Source of the DNA: Streptomyces xinghaiensis S187 | GTDB lineage: Bacteria > Actinomycetota > Actinomycetes > Streptomycetales > Streptomycetaceae | Reading direction: 5' to 3' | DNA length: 64,000 bases | NCBI RefSeq assembly: GCF_000220705.2 | Contig: NZ_CP023202.1 | Location: 2,294,001 to 2,358,000 of the forward strand | Part shown: piece after piece, positions 52,121 to 60,829 of the stretch | Layout: each line of letters begins with the position of its first letter | Numbering within the stretch: the stretch's first letter is position 1 | The notes under the pieces: generated by a model | Seen by the model: the letters and a program-made list of their open reading frames with translations, nothing else | Told to the model about the DNA's origin: nothing | The model's database searches: none | Position numbers and translations under genes: made by a program

Positions 52121-53089
52121 ATGCGCGCCCTCCTCGTGGTCAATCCGGCAGCCACCACCACCAGCGCCCGCACGCGGGACGTCCTGATCCACGCCCTGGC
52201 GAGCGACCTCAAACTGGAGGTGGCGACGACGGAGTACCGGGGGCACGCCCGCGACCTGGCCCGGCGGGCGGCCGGGGGCGGTGAGGTCGAACTGGTCGTC
52301 GCGCTCGGCGGGGACGGCACCGTCAACGAGGTCGTGAACGGTCTGCTGCACCGCGGTCCGGACCCGGATTCCCTGCCCCGGCTCGCGGTGGTCCCGGGCG
52401 GTTCCACGAATGTGTTCGCCCGCGCCCTGGGACTTCCCAATGACGCCGTGGAAGCGACCGGTGCTTTGCTGGACGCATTGCGTGACGGAAACGAACGGAC
52501 GGTCGGCCTGGGCCTTGCCTCGGGAACTCCCGGAACGGTGGACGAGGCGGTTCCGGCGCGCTGGTTCACTTTCACCGCGGGGTTCGGATTCGACGCCGGA
52601 GTCGTCGGCCGAGTCGAACAACAGCGCGAGCGAGGCCGGCGTTCAACACACGCTCTGTATGTGCGCCAGGTGCTCCGCCAGTTCTTCAGCGACCCGCACC
52701 GCGGCCGCGGCACGATTACGCTCGACCGGCCGGGGCACACGCCTGTACGGGAGTTGGTGCTGTCGGTCGTCTGCAACACCGCCCCCTGGACCTACCTGGG
52801 CAATCGTCCGGTCTACGCCGCCCCCGGGGCGACGTTCGACACCGCGCTGGACGTGCTCGGACTGAGCAGTCTGTCCGCCGCCGCGGTGGCGCGGTACGGG
52901 ACCCAGCTGCTCACGTCCTCGCCCGGGAAGGGCCCGCACGGCAAGCACGCTCTGTCACTGCACGACCTGACGGACTTCACCTTGCATTCGCAGGCGAAAC
53001 TGCCGTTTCAGATGGACGGTGACCACCTGGGACTGCGTTCCAGCGTGACGTTCACAGGCGTACGGCGTGCACTGCGTGTGATTGTGTGA
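52121..53089 (+). CDS. Diacylglycerol kinase family lipid kinase
   Basis: The protein has 322 residues from the ATG at 52121 (a GTG at 52112 is an alternative). The kinase motifs are: MRALLVVNPAATTTSARTRD, LVVALGGDGTVNEVVNGLL (GGDGT nucleotide-binding loop near residue 67), AVVPGGSTNVFARALGLP near 97, TFTAGFGFDAGVV near 150 and a C-terminal lobe. This DagK/YegS-type family phosphorylates diacylglycerol or related lipids at the membrane. The codon usage has more A/T in third positions between about 52400 and 52680 than in neighbouring genes. It is transcribed toward wblE with a 320-bp gap. Confidence 0.9.
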   Translation: MRALLVVNPAATTTSARTRDVLIHALASDLKLEVATTEYRGHARDLARRAAGGGEVELVVALGGDGTVNEVVNGLLHRGPDPDSLPRLAVVPGGSTNVFARALGLPNDAVEATGALLDALRDGNERTVGLGLASGTPGTVDEAVPARWFTFTAGFGFDAGVVGRVEQQRERGRRSTHALYVRQVLRQFFSDPHRGRGTITLDRPGHTPVRELVLSVVCNTAPWTYLGNRPVYAAPGATFDTALDVLGLSSLSAAAVARYGTQLLTSSPGKGPHGKHALSLHDLTDFTLHSQAKLPFQMDGDHLGLRSSVTFTGVRRALRVIV

Positions 53090-53409
53090 GCGGAACCGCA
53101 GAAAGTCCTTTCACTCGAACGTTTAGGCCATCTTCCACCCCCTGGAAGTGAGGCTGTGACCGAGGCGACACCAAGGAATCAAAAAAAACTTTCCGGAAGG
53201 GGTTGTATCCGTAGCCGAGGTTTGCGAGTCTCTTCCTGGCGATCGGGACGGCCTCGCACATGGCCCCCTTGAGAGCCCGAACCCCCCTCCTCAATCCCGC
53301 TGGGACCGCACCAGGGAACTGGTCGTCGGCCCCTTCTGTCGCGGGGGGATTCGTGAAAGCGTTCACATTCACAAGCAATCAGCAAGTATCACAAGGAGAT
53401 GGAGCAGCC
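53090..53409 (+). other. 320-bp leader/promoter region of wblE
   Basis: This is unusually A-rich for the window, with a run of eight A at 53181-53188 beside TTTCCGGAAGG. It includes a short hairpin around 53132-53147 (CTTCC...GGAAG). No gene is evident. Several promoters or a structured leader are likely, but I cannot define them. Confidence 0.5.
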
Positions 53410-53667
53410 ATGGACTGGCGTCACCGCGCCGTTTGCCGCGAGGAAGACCCCGAGCTCTTCTTCCCCATCGGCAACACCGGTCCTGCGCTGCTGCAGATCG
53501 AGGAAGCCAAGGCCGTCTGCCGTCGCTGCCCCGTCATGGAGCAGTGCCTGCAGTGGGCGCTGGAGTCCGGTCAGGACTCCGGTGTGTGGGGTGGCCTCAG
53601 CGAGGACGAGCGCCGCGCGATGAAGCGCCGCGCCGCTCGCAACCGGGCGCGCAACGCCAGCGCCTGA
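53410..53667 (+). CDS. wblE: WhiB-like iron-sulfur protein WblE
   Basis: The protein has 85 residues from the ATG at 53410. The four cluster ligands are Cys9 (HRAVC), Cys37 and Cys40 (AVCRRC) and Cys46 (MEQC), followed by the WhiB turn GVWGGLSEDERR and a basic tail RRAARNRARNASA. WhiB proteins carry a [4Fe-4S] cluster and bind sigma region 4 to modulate transcription. Composition and position between the lipid kinase gene and a PdtaS-like kinase match WblE (WhiB1-like, often essential in actinobacteria). A perfect 13-bp hairpin terminates it at 53781-53809. Confidence 0.96.
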   Translation: MDWRHRAVCREEDPELFFPIGNTGPALLQIEEAKAVCRRCPVMEQCLQWALESGQDSGVWGGLSEDERRAMKRRAARNRARNASA

Positions 53668-53780
53668 ACCCCCCTGCACCCGGGCGGAGCGTGTTCCCGA
53701 TGACGCCACGTCATCCCAGCGGGTACGCACCACCCGCCCCCCGAGTCGCAGCGCGCAGTACCCGTTGCACATGAAGCTTT

Positions 53781-53809
53781 GAGCCCCGGCCGGATCCCGG
53801 CCGGGGCTC
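53781..53809. terminator. Hairpin terminator between wblE and the convergent sensor kinase
   Basis: GAGCCCCGGCCGG (53781-53793) pairs perfectly with 53797-53809 across a 3-base loop. It can serve both convergent transcripts. Confidence 0.85.
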
Positions 53810-53869
53810 AGTGCTGTGCCCGGCGCGGTACGGGGCCGGGGCGTGCCCGGCCGGGCCGCGCCGGACCGT

Positions 53870-55393
53870 TCAGAGCCGCCCCGGCTGCGGAAGGACCCTC
53901 CGCTCGGCGCCCTCGGCCCGTACCGGGATGCCCAGCAGGACCCGGGTGCCGCCCTCCGGGGCCGGCCGCATGTCGAAGGTGCCGCCCAACTCGCCCTCCA
54001 CCAGCGTCCGGACGATCTGCAGGCCCAGATTGCCGGTGCGGTGCGGGTCGAAGTCCGCCGGGAGGCCCGCGCCGTCGTCCTGGACGGTGACCAGCAGCCG
54101 CGGGTCGGCCCGGCCGCCGCCCCGCACCGCGGACACCTCGACCGTGCCCTGCTGCTTCCCCCGCTCGCCCGGGGCGCCCGGCGGAAAGCCGTGCTCCAGG
54201 GCGTTCTGCACCACCTCGGTCAGCACCATCGACAGCGGGGTGGCGACGTCCGCGTCGAGTATCCCGAACCGGCCGGTGCGGCGGCAGACGACCCGCCCCG
54301 GGGAGATCTCGGCCACCATCGCCAGCACCCGGTCGGCGATCTCGTCGAACTCCACCCGCTCGTCGAGGTTCTGCGAGAGGGTCTCGTGGACGATGGCGAT
54401 CGAGCCGACCCGGCGGACGGCCTCCCCGAGCGCCTCCCGGCCCTGGTCGGAGTCCATGCGGCGGGCCTGGAGCCGCAGCAGCGCCGCGACGGTCTGCAGA
54501 TTGTTCTTCACCCGGTGGTGGATCTCCCGGATGGTGGCGTCCTTCGTGAGCAACTCCCGCTCCCGGCGGCGCAGTTCGGTGACGTCGCGCAGCAGCACCA
54601 GGGAACCGATCCGGGTGCCCTTGGGCTTCAGCGGGATGGACCGCAGCTGGATGACGCCCTGGTCGCTCTCCACCTCGAAGTCGCGCGGCGCCCAGCCGCT
54701 CGCCAGCTTGGCCACCGCCTCGTCGACCGGGCCGCGCGCGGGCGCGAGTTCGGCGGTGGCCCGGCCCAGGTGGAGGCCGACCAGGTCGGCGGCGAGACCG
54801 AGCCGGTGGTAGGCCGAGAGGGCGTTGGGGCTGGCGTACTGGACGATGCCGTCGGCGTCGAGCCGGATCAGCCCGTCGCCGGCGCGGGGCGAGACGTCCA
54901 TGTCGCCCTGCTGGTCCTGGAAGGGGAAGGCGCCCGCGGCGATCATCTGGGCGAGGTCGGAGGCGCTCTGGAGGTAGGTGAGCTCCAGCCGGCTGGGCGT
55001 GCGGACGGTCAGCAGATTGGTGTTGCGCGCGATCACCCCGAGGACCCGGCCCTCCCGGCGCACGGGGATGGACTCGACCCGGACGGGGACCTCCTCGCGC
55101 CACTCGGGGTCGCCCTCCCGCACGATGCGGCCCTCGTCCAGGGCGGCGTCCAGCATCGGGCGGCGGCCGCGGGGAACCAGATGGCCGACCATGTCGTTCT
55201 GATAGGACGTGGGCCCGGTGTTGGGCCTCATCTGGGCCACGGACACATAGCGGGTCCCGTCCCGGGTGGGCACCCACAGCACGAGGTCGGCGAAGGAGAG
55301 GTCGGAGAGCAGCTGCCACTCCGACACCAGAAGGTGGAGCCACTCCAGGTCGGAGTCACCGAGCGCGGTGTGCTGGCGGACGAGGTCGTTCAT
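53870..55393 (-). CDS. Cytosolic sensor histidine kinase (PdtaS-like, HisKA_2)
   Basis: The protein has 507 residues from the ATG at 55393. The N-terminal GAF-like domain (LADLVLWVPTRDGTRYVSVAQMRP) is followed by a PAS domain (RLDADGIVQYASPNALSAYHRLGL). The HisKA_2 phospho-acceptor box is IREIHHRVKNNLQTVAALLRLQ near residue 300, and the HATPase core has LSMVLTEVVQNALEHGF and LVTVQDDGAGLPADF. There are no membrane segments, so it is soluble. In mycobacteria the PdtaS/PdtaR pair controls an RNA-binding antiterminator; the cognate regulator here is not adjacent. In Streptomyces it is commonly beside wblE. Confidence 0.92.
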   Translation of the reverse strand: MNDLVRQHTALGDSDLEWLHLLVSEWQLLSDLSFADLVLWVPTRDGTRYVSVAQMRPNTGPTSYQNDMVGHLVPRGRRPMLDAALDEGRIVREGDPEWREEVPVRVESIPVRREGRVLGVIARNTNLLTVRTPSRLELTYLQSASDLAQMIAAGAFPFQDQQGDMDVSPRAGDGLIRLDADGIVQYASPNALSAYHRLGLAADLVGLHLGRATAELAPARGPVDEAVAKLASGWAPRDFEVESDQGVIQLRSIPLKPKGTRIGSLVLLRDVTELRRRERELLTKDATIREIHHRVKNNLQTVAALLRLQARRMDSDQGREALGEAVRRVGSIAIVHETLSQNLDERVEFDEIADRVLAMVAEISPGRVVCRRTGRFGILDADVATPLSMVLTEVVQNALEHGFPPGAPGERGKQQGTVEVSAVRGGGRADPRLLVTVQDDGAGLPADFDPHRTGNLGLQIVRTLVEGELGGTFDMRPAPEGGTRVLLGIPVRAEGAERRVLPQPGRL

Positions 55394-55768
55394 GGACGGC
55401 ACACCCGCGAGCCTACCCGGACGGGCTCCGGACCTGCGGGCTTGGACAGCGGCGGAGGTCCGGTCCAAGATGGTGGGGAGTCAATCGAACAAAGCCTCTG
55501 CCCTCCCCGCACAGGAGGGCGGATACGAGACCCGGGGCGCTCTCTGCCCTGACCGCGTCCGGGTCTCCGGTCGGCCGGAAACGGCCCCGGGGGACCGCAC
55601 ACCCCGGGAAACCACCGGCCGGTACAGCTCCGGGCTGCGGTGCCGGACAGGTTGAGGGTCCTGTCCCGGCGCCGCGGCCCGCGGGTCTTTTCCGGGGCGG
55701 GCCGCACGGTCCGCTCGTCCCCGGGCCCGTCCCCCGGGCCTTCCCCGTCCACGTCCCCCCGGGCTCCG
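55394..55768. other. 375-bp region between the SIS gene stop and the sensor kinase start
   Basis: Contains the promoter region of the kinase (AATCGAACAAAG patch near 55485) and the 3' flank of the SIS gene. No RNA or gene is apparent. Confidence 0.45.
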
Positions 55769-56845
55769 TCAGCGGGTCTCGGTCACCTTCGCCAGGGCGC
55801 GCGGCGCGTCCGGGTCCTGGCCCCGGGCGAGCGTCACCTCGCGGGCGAGCATCTGCAGCGGCAGGATCTCCAGCACCGGCTGCACCTCCTCGGCGACGCC
55901 GGCGGTCGGCAGGGCGAAGCCCGCGGAGGCCGCCTTCACCTGCTCGCCGCCGCCAATGACGACGAGGTCGGCGCCCCGGTCCCGGAGCCGGTCCAGCACC
56001 GGCCGCAGCGCCTCGCCGCCCCGGCCCTCCGGCACGATGGCGATCACCGGCGAGACGTTGTCGACCATGGCGAGCGGCCCGTGCAGCAGATCCGCGCCGG
56101 AGTAGGAGAGCGCGGGGATGTAGCTGGTCTCCATGAGCTTGAGGGCGGCCTCCTTGGCGGTCGGATAGCCGTAGCCGCGGGAGGTGAGCACCATGCGCTC
56201 CGCGAAGCGGTAGCGGCCGGCCAGTGTCCGCACCTCGGCCGCGCGGTCCAGGATCTGCCGGGCCAGCTCCGGCAGCACCGCGGCCGCCGCGCCGTCCCCG
56301 CCGGCCAGGCCCTCGGTGAAGAGGTAGAGCGCCAGCAGTTCGGCGGTGTAGGTCTTCGTCGCCGGCAGGGCCTTCTCGGCGCCCGCGAGGATGTCGATGT
56401 GGAACTCCGCCACCGCGGCGAGGGGGGAGGAGGGGTTGTTGGTCACCGCCACGGTGACCGCGCCGCCCGCGCGGGCGGCTTCCGTTGAGGCCACCAGATC
56501 GGGTGAGCCGCCCGACTGGCTGACGGCGATGACCAGCACGTCCGTGAGGTCGGGGCGGGCCCCGTAGGCGGTGGTCGTGGACATCGAGGTGAGACCGCAG
56601 GGCATGCCCCGGCGGATCTCCAGCAGGTACTTGGCGTAGAGGGCGGCGTTGTCGGAGGTGCCGCGGGCGGTCAGCAGCGCGAAGCGCGGCCGGCGGGCGG
56701 CGACCCGGCGGGCGGTCTCGCGGATTGCGGCCGCGCCCTCGTCCTCGCCGAGGATCCGGGCCAGCACGGCGGGCTGTTCATCGATCTCACCGGCCATGAT
56801 GCGGCCCGGCTGCTCGGGGTACCGGATCGGCTGCTTGGCGGACAT
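55769..56845 (-). CDS. SIS-domain aminosugar enzyme (GlmS/NagB-II-like glucosamine-6-phosphate deaminase)
   Basis: The protein has 358 residues from the ATG at 56845. Two SIS domains are visible without a glutaminase domain: RFALLTARGTSDNAALYAKYLLE and AVSQSGGSPDLVASTEAARAGGA in the first, and MVLTSRGYGYPTAKEAALKLMET with YSGADLLHGPLAMVDN in the second. Such two-SIS proteins (NagB-II/AgaS type) interconvert glucosamine-6-P and fructose-6-P or related phosphosugars. A DasR operator (dre) lies 101 bp upstream, so it is probably repressed by DasR and induced by aminosugar phosphates. The enzyme is likely part of N-acetylglucosamine use. The precise reaction is inferred. Confidence 0.88.
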   Translation of the reverse strand: MSAKQPIRYPEQPGRIMAGEIDEQPAVLARILGEDEGAAAIRETARRVAARRPRFALLTARGTSDNAALYAKYLLEIRRGMPCGLTSMSTTTAYGARPDLTDVLVIAVSQSGGSPDLVASTEAARAGGAVTVAVTNNPSSPLAAVAEFHIDILAGAEKALPATKTYTAELLALYLFTEGLAGGDGAAAAVLPELARQILDRAAEVRTLAGRYRFAERMVLTSRGYGYPTAKEAALKLMETSYIPALSYSGADLLHGPLAMVDNVSPVIAIVPEGRGGEALRPVLDRLRDRGADLVVIGGGEQVKAASAGFALPTAGVAEEVQPVLEILPLQMLAREVTLARGQDPDAPRALAKVTETR

Positions 56846-56945
56846 GCGGGGTGCCTCCCGTAGCTCTGGGGCCACCGGAGGGCCGGCCGCGGTGCTCCGC
56901 GGCGGCCGCTCCGGCGCGGGGCCGGACGCGATCAGGGTACCCTCA

Positions 56946-56961
56946 TTTGGTTTAGACCAAT
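56946..56961. promoter_or_regulatory. DasR operator (dre) between the SIS gene and dasR
   Basis: TTTGGTTTAGACCAAT closely matches the S. coelicolor dre consensus ACTGGTCTAGACCAGT. It lies 101 bp upstream of the SIS gene start and 205 bp upstream of dasR, and probably represses the SIS gene. Confidence 0.85.
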
Positions 56962-57165
56962 ACGCCCGTGTCCCGCCGTCCGGACCGGAGCGCCGCGGAG
57001 ATCCCGGAGGTGTATAAGGAGGGCTGTCGGTCCCCGGTGACGGGGCCCGGCACCTTCCGGCCGCACAGGGGCAGCGCACCGTGAACGCCGGACCGTGCCA
57101 CGATGTGAGCCCTACGTACGGAGGAGCCGGTGACGGCAGCAGGCCAGGAGTCGGGAAGGCTGACG

Positions 57166-57936
57166 ATGGAGACCGACGGGGGTGCCGAGAACGGCCCGGG
57201 CGGCACGGCGGGCACCGGGCGTCCCGCTCGGGTGCCCAAGTACTACCGGCTCAAGCGCCACTTGCTGGAGATGACCGAGACCCTGCCCCCGGGCAGCCCG
57301 GTCCCCCCGGAGCGCACGCTCGCCACCGAGTTCGACACCTCGCGCACCACGGTGCGCCAGGCGCTCCAGGAGCTCGTCGTGGAGGGCCGGCTGGAGCGCA
57401 TCCAGGGCAAGGGCACCTTCGTCGCCAAGCCCAAGGTCTCCCAGGCCCTCCAACTCACCTCCTACACCGAGGACATGCGGGCCCAGGGGCTGGAGCCCGC
57501 CTCGCAGCTGCTCGACATCGGCTACGTCACCGCCGACGACCGGCTCGCCGGGCTGCTCGACATCGCCACCGGCGACCGGGTACTGCGGATCGAACGGCTC
57601 CGGCTGGCCAGCGGTGAGCCGATGGCCATCGAGACCACGCATCTGTCGGCCAAGCGCTTCCCCGCGCTCCGCCGCAGCCTGGTGAAGTACACCTCCCTCT
57701 ACACCGCGCTGGCCGAGGTCTACGGAGTGCGCCCGGCCGAGGCCGAGGAGACGATCGAGACCTCGCTCGCCAGCCCGCGCGAGGCCGGCCTGCTGGGGAC
57801 GGACGTCGGGCTGCCGATGCTGATGCTCTCCCGGCACTCCTTCGACGCGAAGGGGGCGCCGGTGGAGTGGGTCCGCTCGGTGTACCGGGGCGACCGTTAC
57901 AAGTTCGTCGCCCGTCTCCAGCGCCCCAAGAGCTGA
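57166..57936 (+). CDS. dasR: GntR-family regulator DasR
   Basis: The protein has 256 residues from the ATG at 57166 (GGAAGG 7 bp upstream); a GTG at 57130 with a GGAGGA site gives 268. The GntR helix-turn-helix is PPERTLATEFDTSRTTVRQAL...GRLERIQGKGTFVAKPKVSQ, and the UTRA ligand domain has QLTSYTEDMRAQGLEPASQLLDIGYV, IETTHLSAKRFPALRRSLVKYTSLYTALAEVYGV and ending VRSVYRGDRYKFVARLQRP. This is nearly the S. coelicolor DasR sequence as I remember it. It binds glucosamine-6-P and represses N-acetylglucosamine uptake, chitinases and antibiotic regulators. A dre site lies between it and the divergent SIS gene. Confidence 0.95.
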   Translation: METDGGAENGPGGTAGTGRPARVPKYYRLKRHLLEMTETLPPGSPVPPERTLATEFDTSRTTVRQALQELVVEGRLERIQGKGTFVAKPKVSQALQLTSYTEDMRAQGLEPASQLLDIGYVTADDRLAGLLDIATGDRVLRIERLRLASGEPMAIETTHLSAKRFPALRRSLVKYTSLYTALAEVYGVRPAEAEETIETSLASPREAGLLGTDVGLPMLMLSRHSFDAKGAPVEWVRSVYRGDRYKFVARLQRPKS

Positions 57937-58171
57937 GACGGCCGGGGGGCCGCGGGTTCCGGGGGCTTCGCGGGCGGCCAGGCCGGCACCGGCTGTCGCC
58001 GGGCCGGGAACGGCGGGGCGGAGAGTAACGACCCATTCCGCCTGCCGAACTATGGTTTCCACAATGTGTCCGTACCGGTATGCAGGCGTAGTGACCACCG
58101 GCCGCGCGCTGCCCTAGATTTCCCTGCGCGTTACGCAGGAGATCCTTCCCGGAAAAAACGGAGACGCTCCC

Positions 58172-60379
58172 ATGCCAGAGTCAGCATCCGCAGCCCCGCC
58201 CACCACCGCGAAACGCGGGATGACCCCCGGATCGATCGCGGTCTGGGCCGCTGTGGCCCTCGTCGGCGCGGCAGGCTGGGCCGTCCTCGCCCTCTCGCGC
58301 GGCGAGGAGGTGTCGGCCGCCTGGATGGTCGCCGCCGCTCTCGGTTCCTATGCCATCGCCTACCGCTTCTACTCCCGGTTCATCGCCAACCGCGTCCTGA
58401 AGGCCGACAAGACCCGGGCCACCCCGGCGGAGCGGCTGGACAACGGTGTCGACTTCCACCCCACCGACCGGCGCGTGCTGCTCGGCCACCACTTCGCCGC
58501 CATCGCCGGAGCCGGCCCGCTGGTGGGCCCCGTGCTGGCCGCGCAGATGGGCTACCTCCCCGGCACCATCTGGATCATCGTCGGCGTGATCTTCGCCGGC
58601 GCGGTCCAGGACATGGTGACGCTGTTCTTCTCCATGCGCCGGGACGGCAAGTCGCTGGGGCAGATGGCCCGGGAGGAGATCGGCCCGTTCGGCGGCGCCG
58701 CGGCGCTGATCGCCATCTTCGCCATCATGATCATCTTGCTGGCGGTGCTGGCGCTCGTCGTCGTCAACGCCCTGGCGCACTCGCCGTGGGGCACCTTCTC
58801 CATCGCGATGACGATCCCGATCGCCTTCTTCATGGGCTTCTACCTGCGGGTGCTGCGCCCGGGCCGGGTGACCGAGGTGTCGGTCATCGGTGTGGCGCTG
58901 CTGCTGCTCGCGATCATCTCCGGCAGCTGGGTCGCCGAGTCCTCCTGGGCGGAGACCTTCACCCTGCAGCCCGGCACCCTGGTGATCTGGCTCGTGGTCT
59001 ACGGCTTCTTCGCCTCGGTGCTGCCGGTGTGGATGCTGCTGGCCCCGCGTGACTACCTGTCCACCTTCATGAAGATCGGCACGATCGTCCTGCTGGCCCT
59101 CGGGGTGGCGTTCGCCCTGCCGACCCTGAAGATGCCCGCGGTCACCGAGTTCGCGAGCTCGGGCGCCGGACCGGTCTTCGCCGGCTCGCTCTTCCCGTTC
59201 GTCTTCATCACCATCGCCTGCGGCGCGCTCTCCGGCTTCCACGCCCTGGTCTCCTCGGGCACCACCCCGAAGATGATCCAGAAGGAGACCCAGGTCCGCA
59301 TGATCGGCTACGGCTCCATGCTGATGGAGTCCTTCGTCGCGATCATGGCCCTGGTGGCCGCGTCCATCATCGACCCCGGCCTCTACTTCGCGATGAACTC
59401 CCCGGCCGGCCTGATCGGCGACTCCGTGCAGTCCGCCTCCGAGGCCGTCGCGAACCTCGGCTACACCATCTCGCCCAGCGATCTGGCTGCGGCCGCCGCG
59501 GCGGTGGAGGAGGACTCCCTGCTGTCGCGGACCGGTGGCGCCCCGACGCTGGCCGTCGGTATGGCGGAGATCTTCTCCTCGGTCTTCGGCGGCGCCGGGA
59601 TGAAAGCCTTCTGGTACCACTTCGCCATCATGTTCGAGGCGTTGTTCATCCTCACCACGGTGGACGCCGGTACCCGCGTCGGCCGGTTCATGCTCCAGGA
59701 CATGCTCGGCAACGTCTACAAGCCCTTCCGGGACGTCAGCTGGAAGCCGGGTGCCTGGATCGCGAGCGCGGTCGTCGTCGGCCTCTGGGGCTACTTCCTC
59801 TGGGTCGGCGTCCACGACCCGCTGGGCGGCATCTACCAGCTCTTCCCGCTGTTCGGTATCGCCAACCAGCTGCTGGCGGCCGTCGCGCTGGCCGTCGCCA
59901 CCACGCTGCTCATCAAGTCCGGACGGCTCAAGTGGGCCTGGGTCACCGGTGTCCCGCTGGCCTGGGACGTCGTGGTGACCTTCACGGCGAGCTGGCAGAA
60001 GATCTTCTCGGGTGACCCGAAGATCGGCTTCTTCACACAGCGCTCCGTCTACCAGGACGCCATCGAGGACGGCAAGGTGCTGCCGCCCGCCAAGGACATG
60101 GGCGACATGCACACCGTCGTCACCAACGCGACGGTGGACGGCGTCCTCTCCGTCCTCTTCCTCCTGCTGGTCGTCGTGGTACTCGTCGACGCCGGGCGGG
60201 TATGCGTCAAGGCGATCCGCAATCCCGCGCAGGCCAAGCTGGAGGAGGTGCCCTACGTGGAGTCGAAGCTCGTGGCCCCGGCCGCCCTGTGGCCCACCAA
60301 GGAGGAGAAGGCCGAACTCGTCGCGGCCGGCGCCGGCGCGGACGGCAAGGAGAGCACCGGCACGGGGAACTCCTCGTGA
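58172..60379 (+). CDS. cstA: Carbon starvation protein CstA (pyruvate/peptide transporter family)
   Basis: The protein has 735 residues from the ATG at 58172 (CGGAGACG upstream). It is a polytopic membrane protein: the first helix WAAVALVGAAGWAVLALSRG, then the CstA core LDNGVDFHPTDRRVLLGHHFAAIAGAGPLVGPVLAAQMGYLPG, and later GTTPKMIQKETQVRMIGYGSMLMESFVAIMALVAASIIDPGLYF. More than fifteen hydrophobic segments are present. E. coli relatives import pyruvate and are induced by carbon starvation. A YbdD-like partner gene overlaps its stop (GTGA), the usual pairing. The hairpin at 60610-60640 closes the operon. Confidence 0.95.
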   Translation: MPESASAAPPTTAKRGMTPGSIAVWAAVALVGAAGWAVLALSRGEEVSAAWMVAAALGSYAIAYRFYSRFIANRVLKADKTRATPAERLDNGVDFHPTDRRVLLGHHFAAIAGAGPLVGPVLAAQMGYLPGTIWIIVGVIFAGAVQDMVTLFFSMRRDGKSLGQMAREEIGPFGGAAALIAIFAIMIILLAVLALVVVNALAHSPWGTFSIAMTIPIAFFMGFYLRVLRPGRVTEVSVIGVALLLLAIISGSWVAESSWAETFTLQPGTLVIWLVVYGFFASVLPVWMLLAPRDYLSTFMKIGTIVLLALGVAFALPTLKMPAVTEFASSGAGPVFAGSLFPFVFITIACGALSGFHALVSSGTTPKMIQKETQVRMIGYGSMLMESFVAIMALVAASIIDPGLYFAMNSPAGLIGDSVQSASEAVANLGYTISPSDLAAAAAAVEEDSLLSRTGGAPTLAVGMAEIFSSVFGGAGMKAFWYHFAIMFEALFILTTVDAGTRVGRFMLQDMLGNVYKPFRDVSWKPGAWIASAVVVGLWGYFLWVGVHDPLGGIYQLFPLFGIANQLLAAVALAVATTLLIKSGRLKWAWVTGVPLAWDVVVTFTASWQKIFSGDPKIGFFTQRSVYQDAIEDGKVLPPAKDMGDMHTVVTNATVDGVLSVLFLLLVVVVLVDAGRVCVKAIRNPAQAKLEEVPYVESKLVAPAALWPTKEEKAELVAAGAGADGKESTGTGNSS

Positions 60380-60576
60380 GCCCCGCGCTCAGGGAGAAGG
60401 CCGCCAGGATCCGCTTCCTCTGGCGGGAGGCGACCGGGGAGGCCACCTACGACCGGTACGTCGCCCACGCACGGAAGTGCGATCCGGACGCGGAGGTGCT
60501 GAGCCGCCGCGAGTTCGAGAAGCAGCGCGTGGACGGCCGCGAGGCCGACCCCCGCGAGGGCTTCCGCTGCTGCTGA
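60376..60576 (+). CDS. YbdD/YjiX-family small protein
   Basis: The protein has 66 residues from the GTG at 60376. The family motif is LREKAARIRFLWREATGEATYDRYVAHARKCDPDAEVLSRREFEKQRVD; it ends EGFRCC. YbdD and YjiX are always encoded with CstA or its paralogue BtsT and are needed for their transport activity. The GTGA overlap with cstA ensures coupled translation. Confidence 0.92.
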   Translation: MSPALREKAARIRFLWREATGEATYDRYVAHARKCDPDAEVLSRREFEKQRVDGREADPREGFRCC

Positions 60577-60609
60577 CGCCCCTGCTCCGGCGGAACCGCC
60601 CGAACGACC

Positions 60610-60640
60610 CGATGGCCCCGGCCCCGCGCCGGGGCCATCG
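60610..60640. terminator. Hairpin terminator after cstA-ybdD
   Basis: CGATGGCCCCGGC (60610-60622) pairs with GCCGGGGCCATCG (60628-60640), a 13-bp perfect stem with a 5-base loop. Confidence 0.8.
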
Positions 60641-60781
60641 GCGTGCCCGGGGCGCGGAGGACTTTTCCGGGATCCCGAATGGGAACACCCGCCCTTCCAG
60701 GCGGGCCGGTTCCCGCTCCCCACGCACTCTGGGGGCGGCCCCGGACGTGTTCCCCTGCAAAGCGCCCCCGTGCGCCGGGAT

Positions 60782-60797
60782 ACACAACATCTAGTGC
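60782..60797. promoter_or_regulatory. NrdR box 1 upstream of nrdAB
   Basis: ACACAACATCTAGTGC matches the NrdR-box consensus (acaCwAtATaTwGtgt-like). It pairs with the second box 31 bp downstream, i.e. three helical turns, as is usual for NrdR. Confidence 0.8.
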
Positions 60798-60812
60798 CGC
60801 TCGCGGAAAGCG

Positions 60813-60828
60813 ACACAAGATGTATGCT
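60813..60828. promoter_or_regulatory. NrdR box 2 upstream of nrdAB
   Basis: ACACAAGATGTATGCT is the second NrdR-like box. Together with box 1 it should be bound by the ATP/dATP-sensing repressor NrdR, which represses ribonucleotide reductase genes. Confidence 0.8.
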
Positions 60829-60829
60829 C

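Noticed and set aside
53175..53204. SigR-type promoter (GGAAT ... GTT) upstream of wblE
   Set aside because: The spacer is 22 bases, against 18-19 in the consensus, so the match is not convincing.
58124..58138. CTGCG-CGTTA-CGCAG hairpin just upstream of cstA
   Set aside because: A 5-bp stem is expected often by chance at this GC content, and no other feature supports a riboswitch or terminator.
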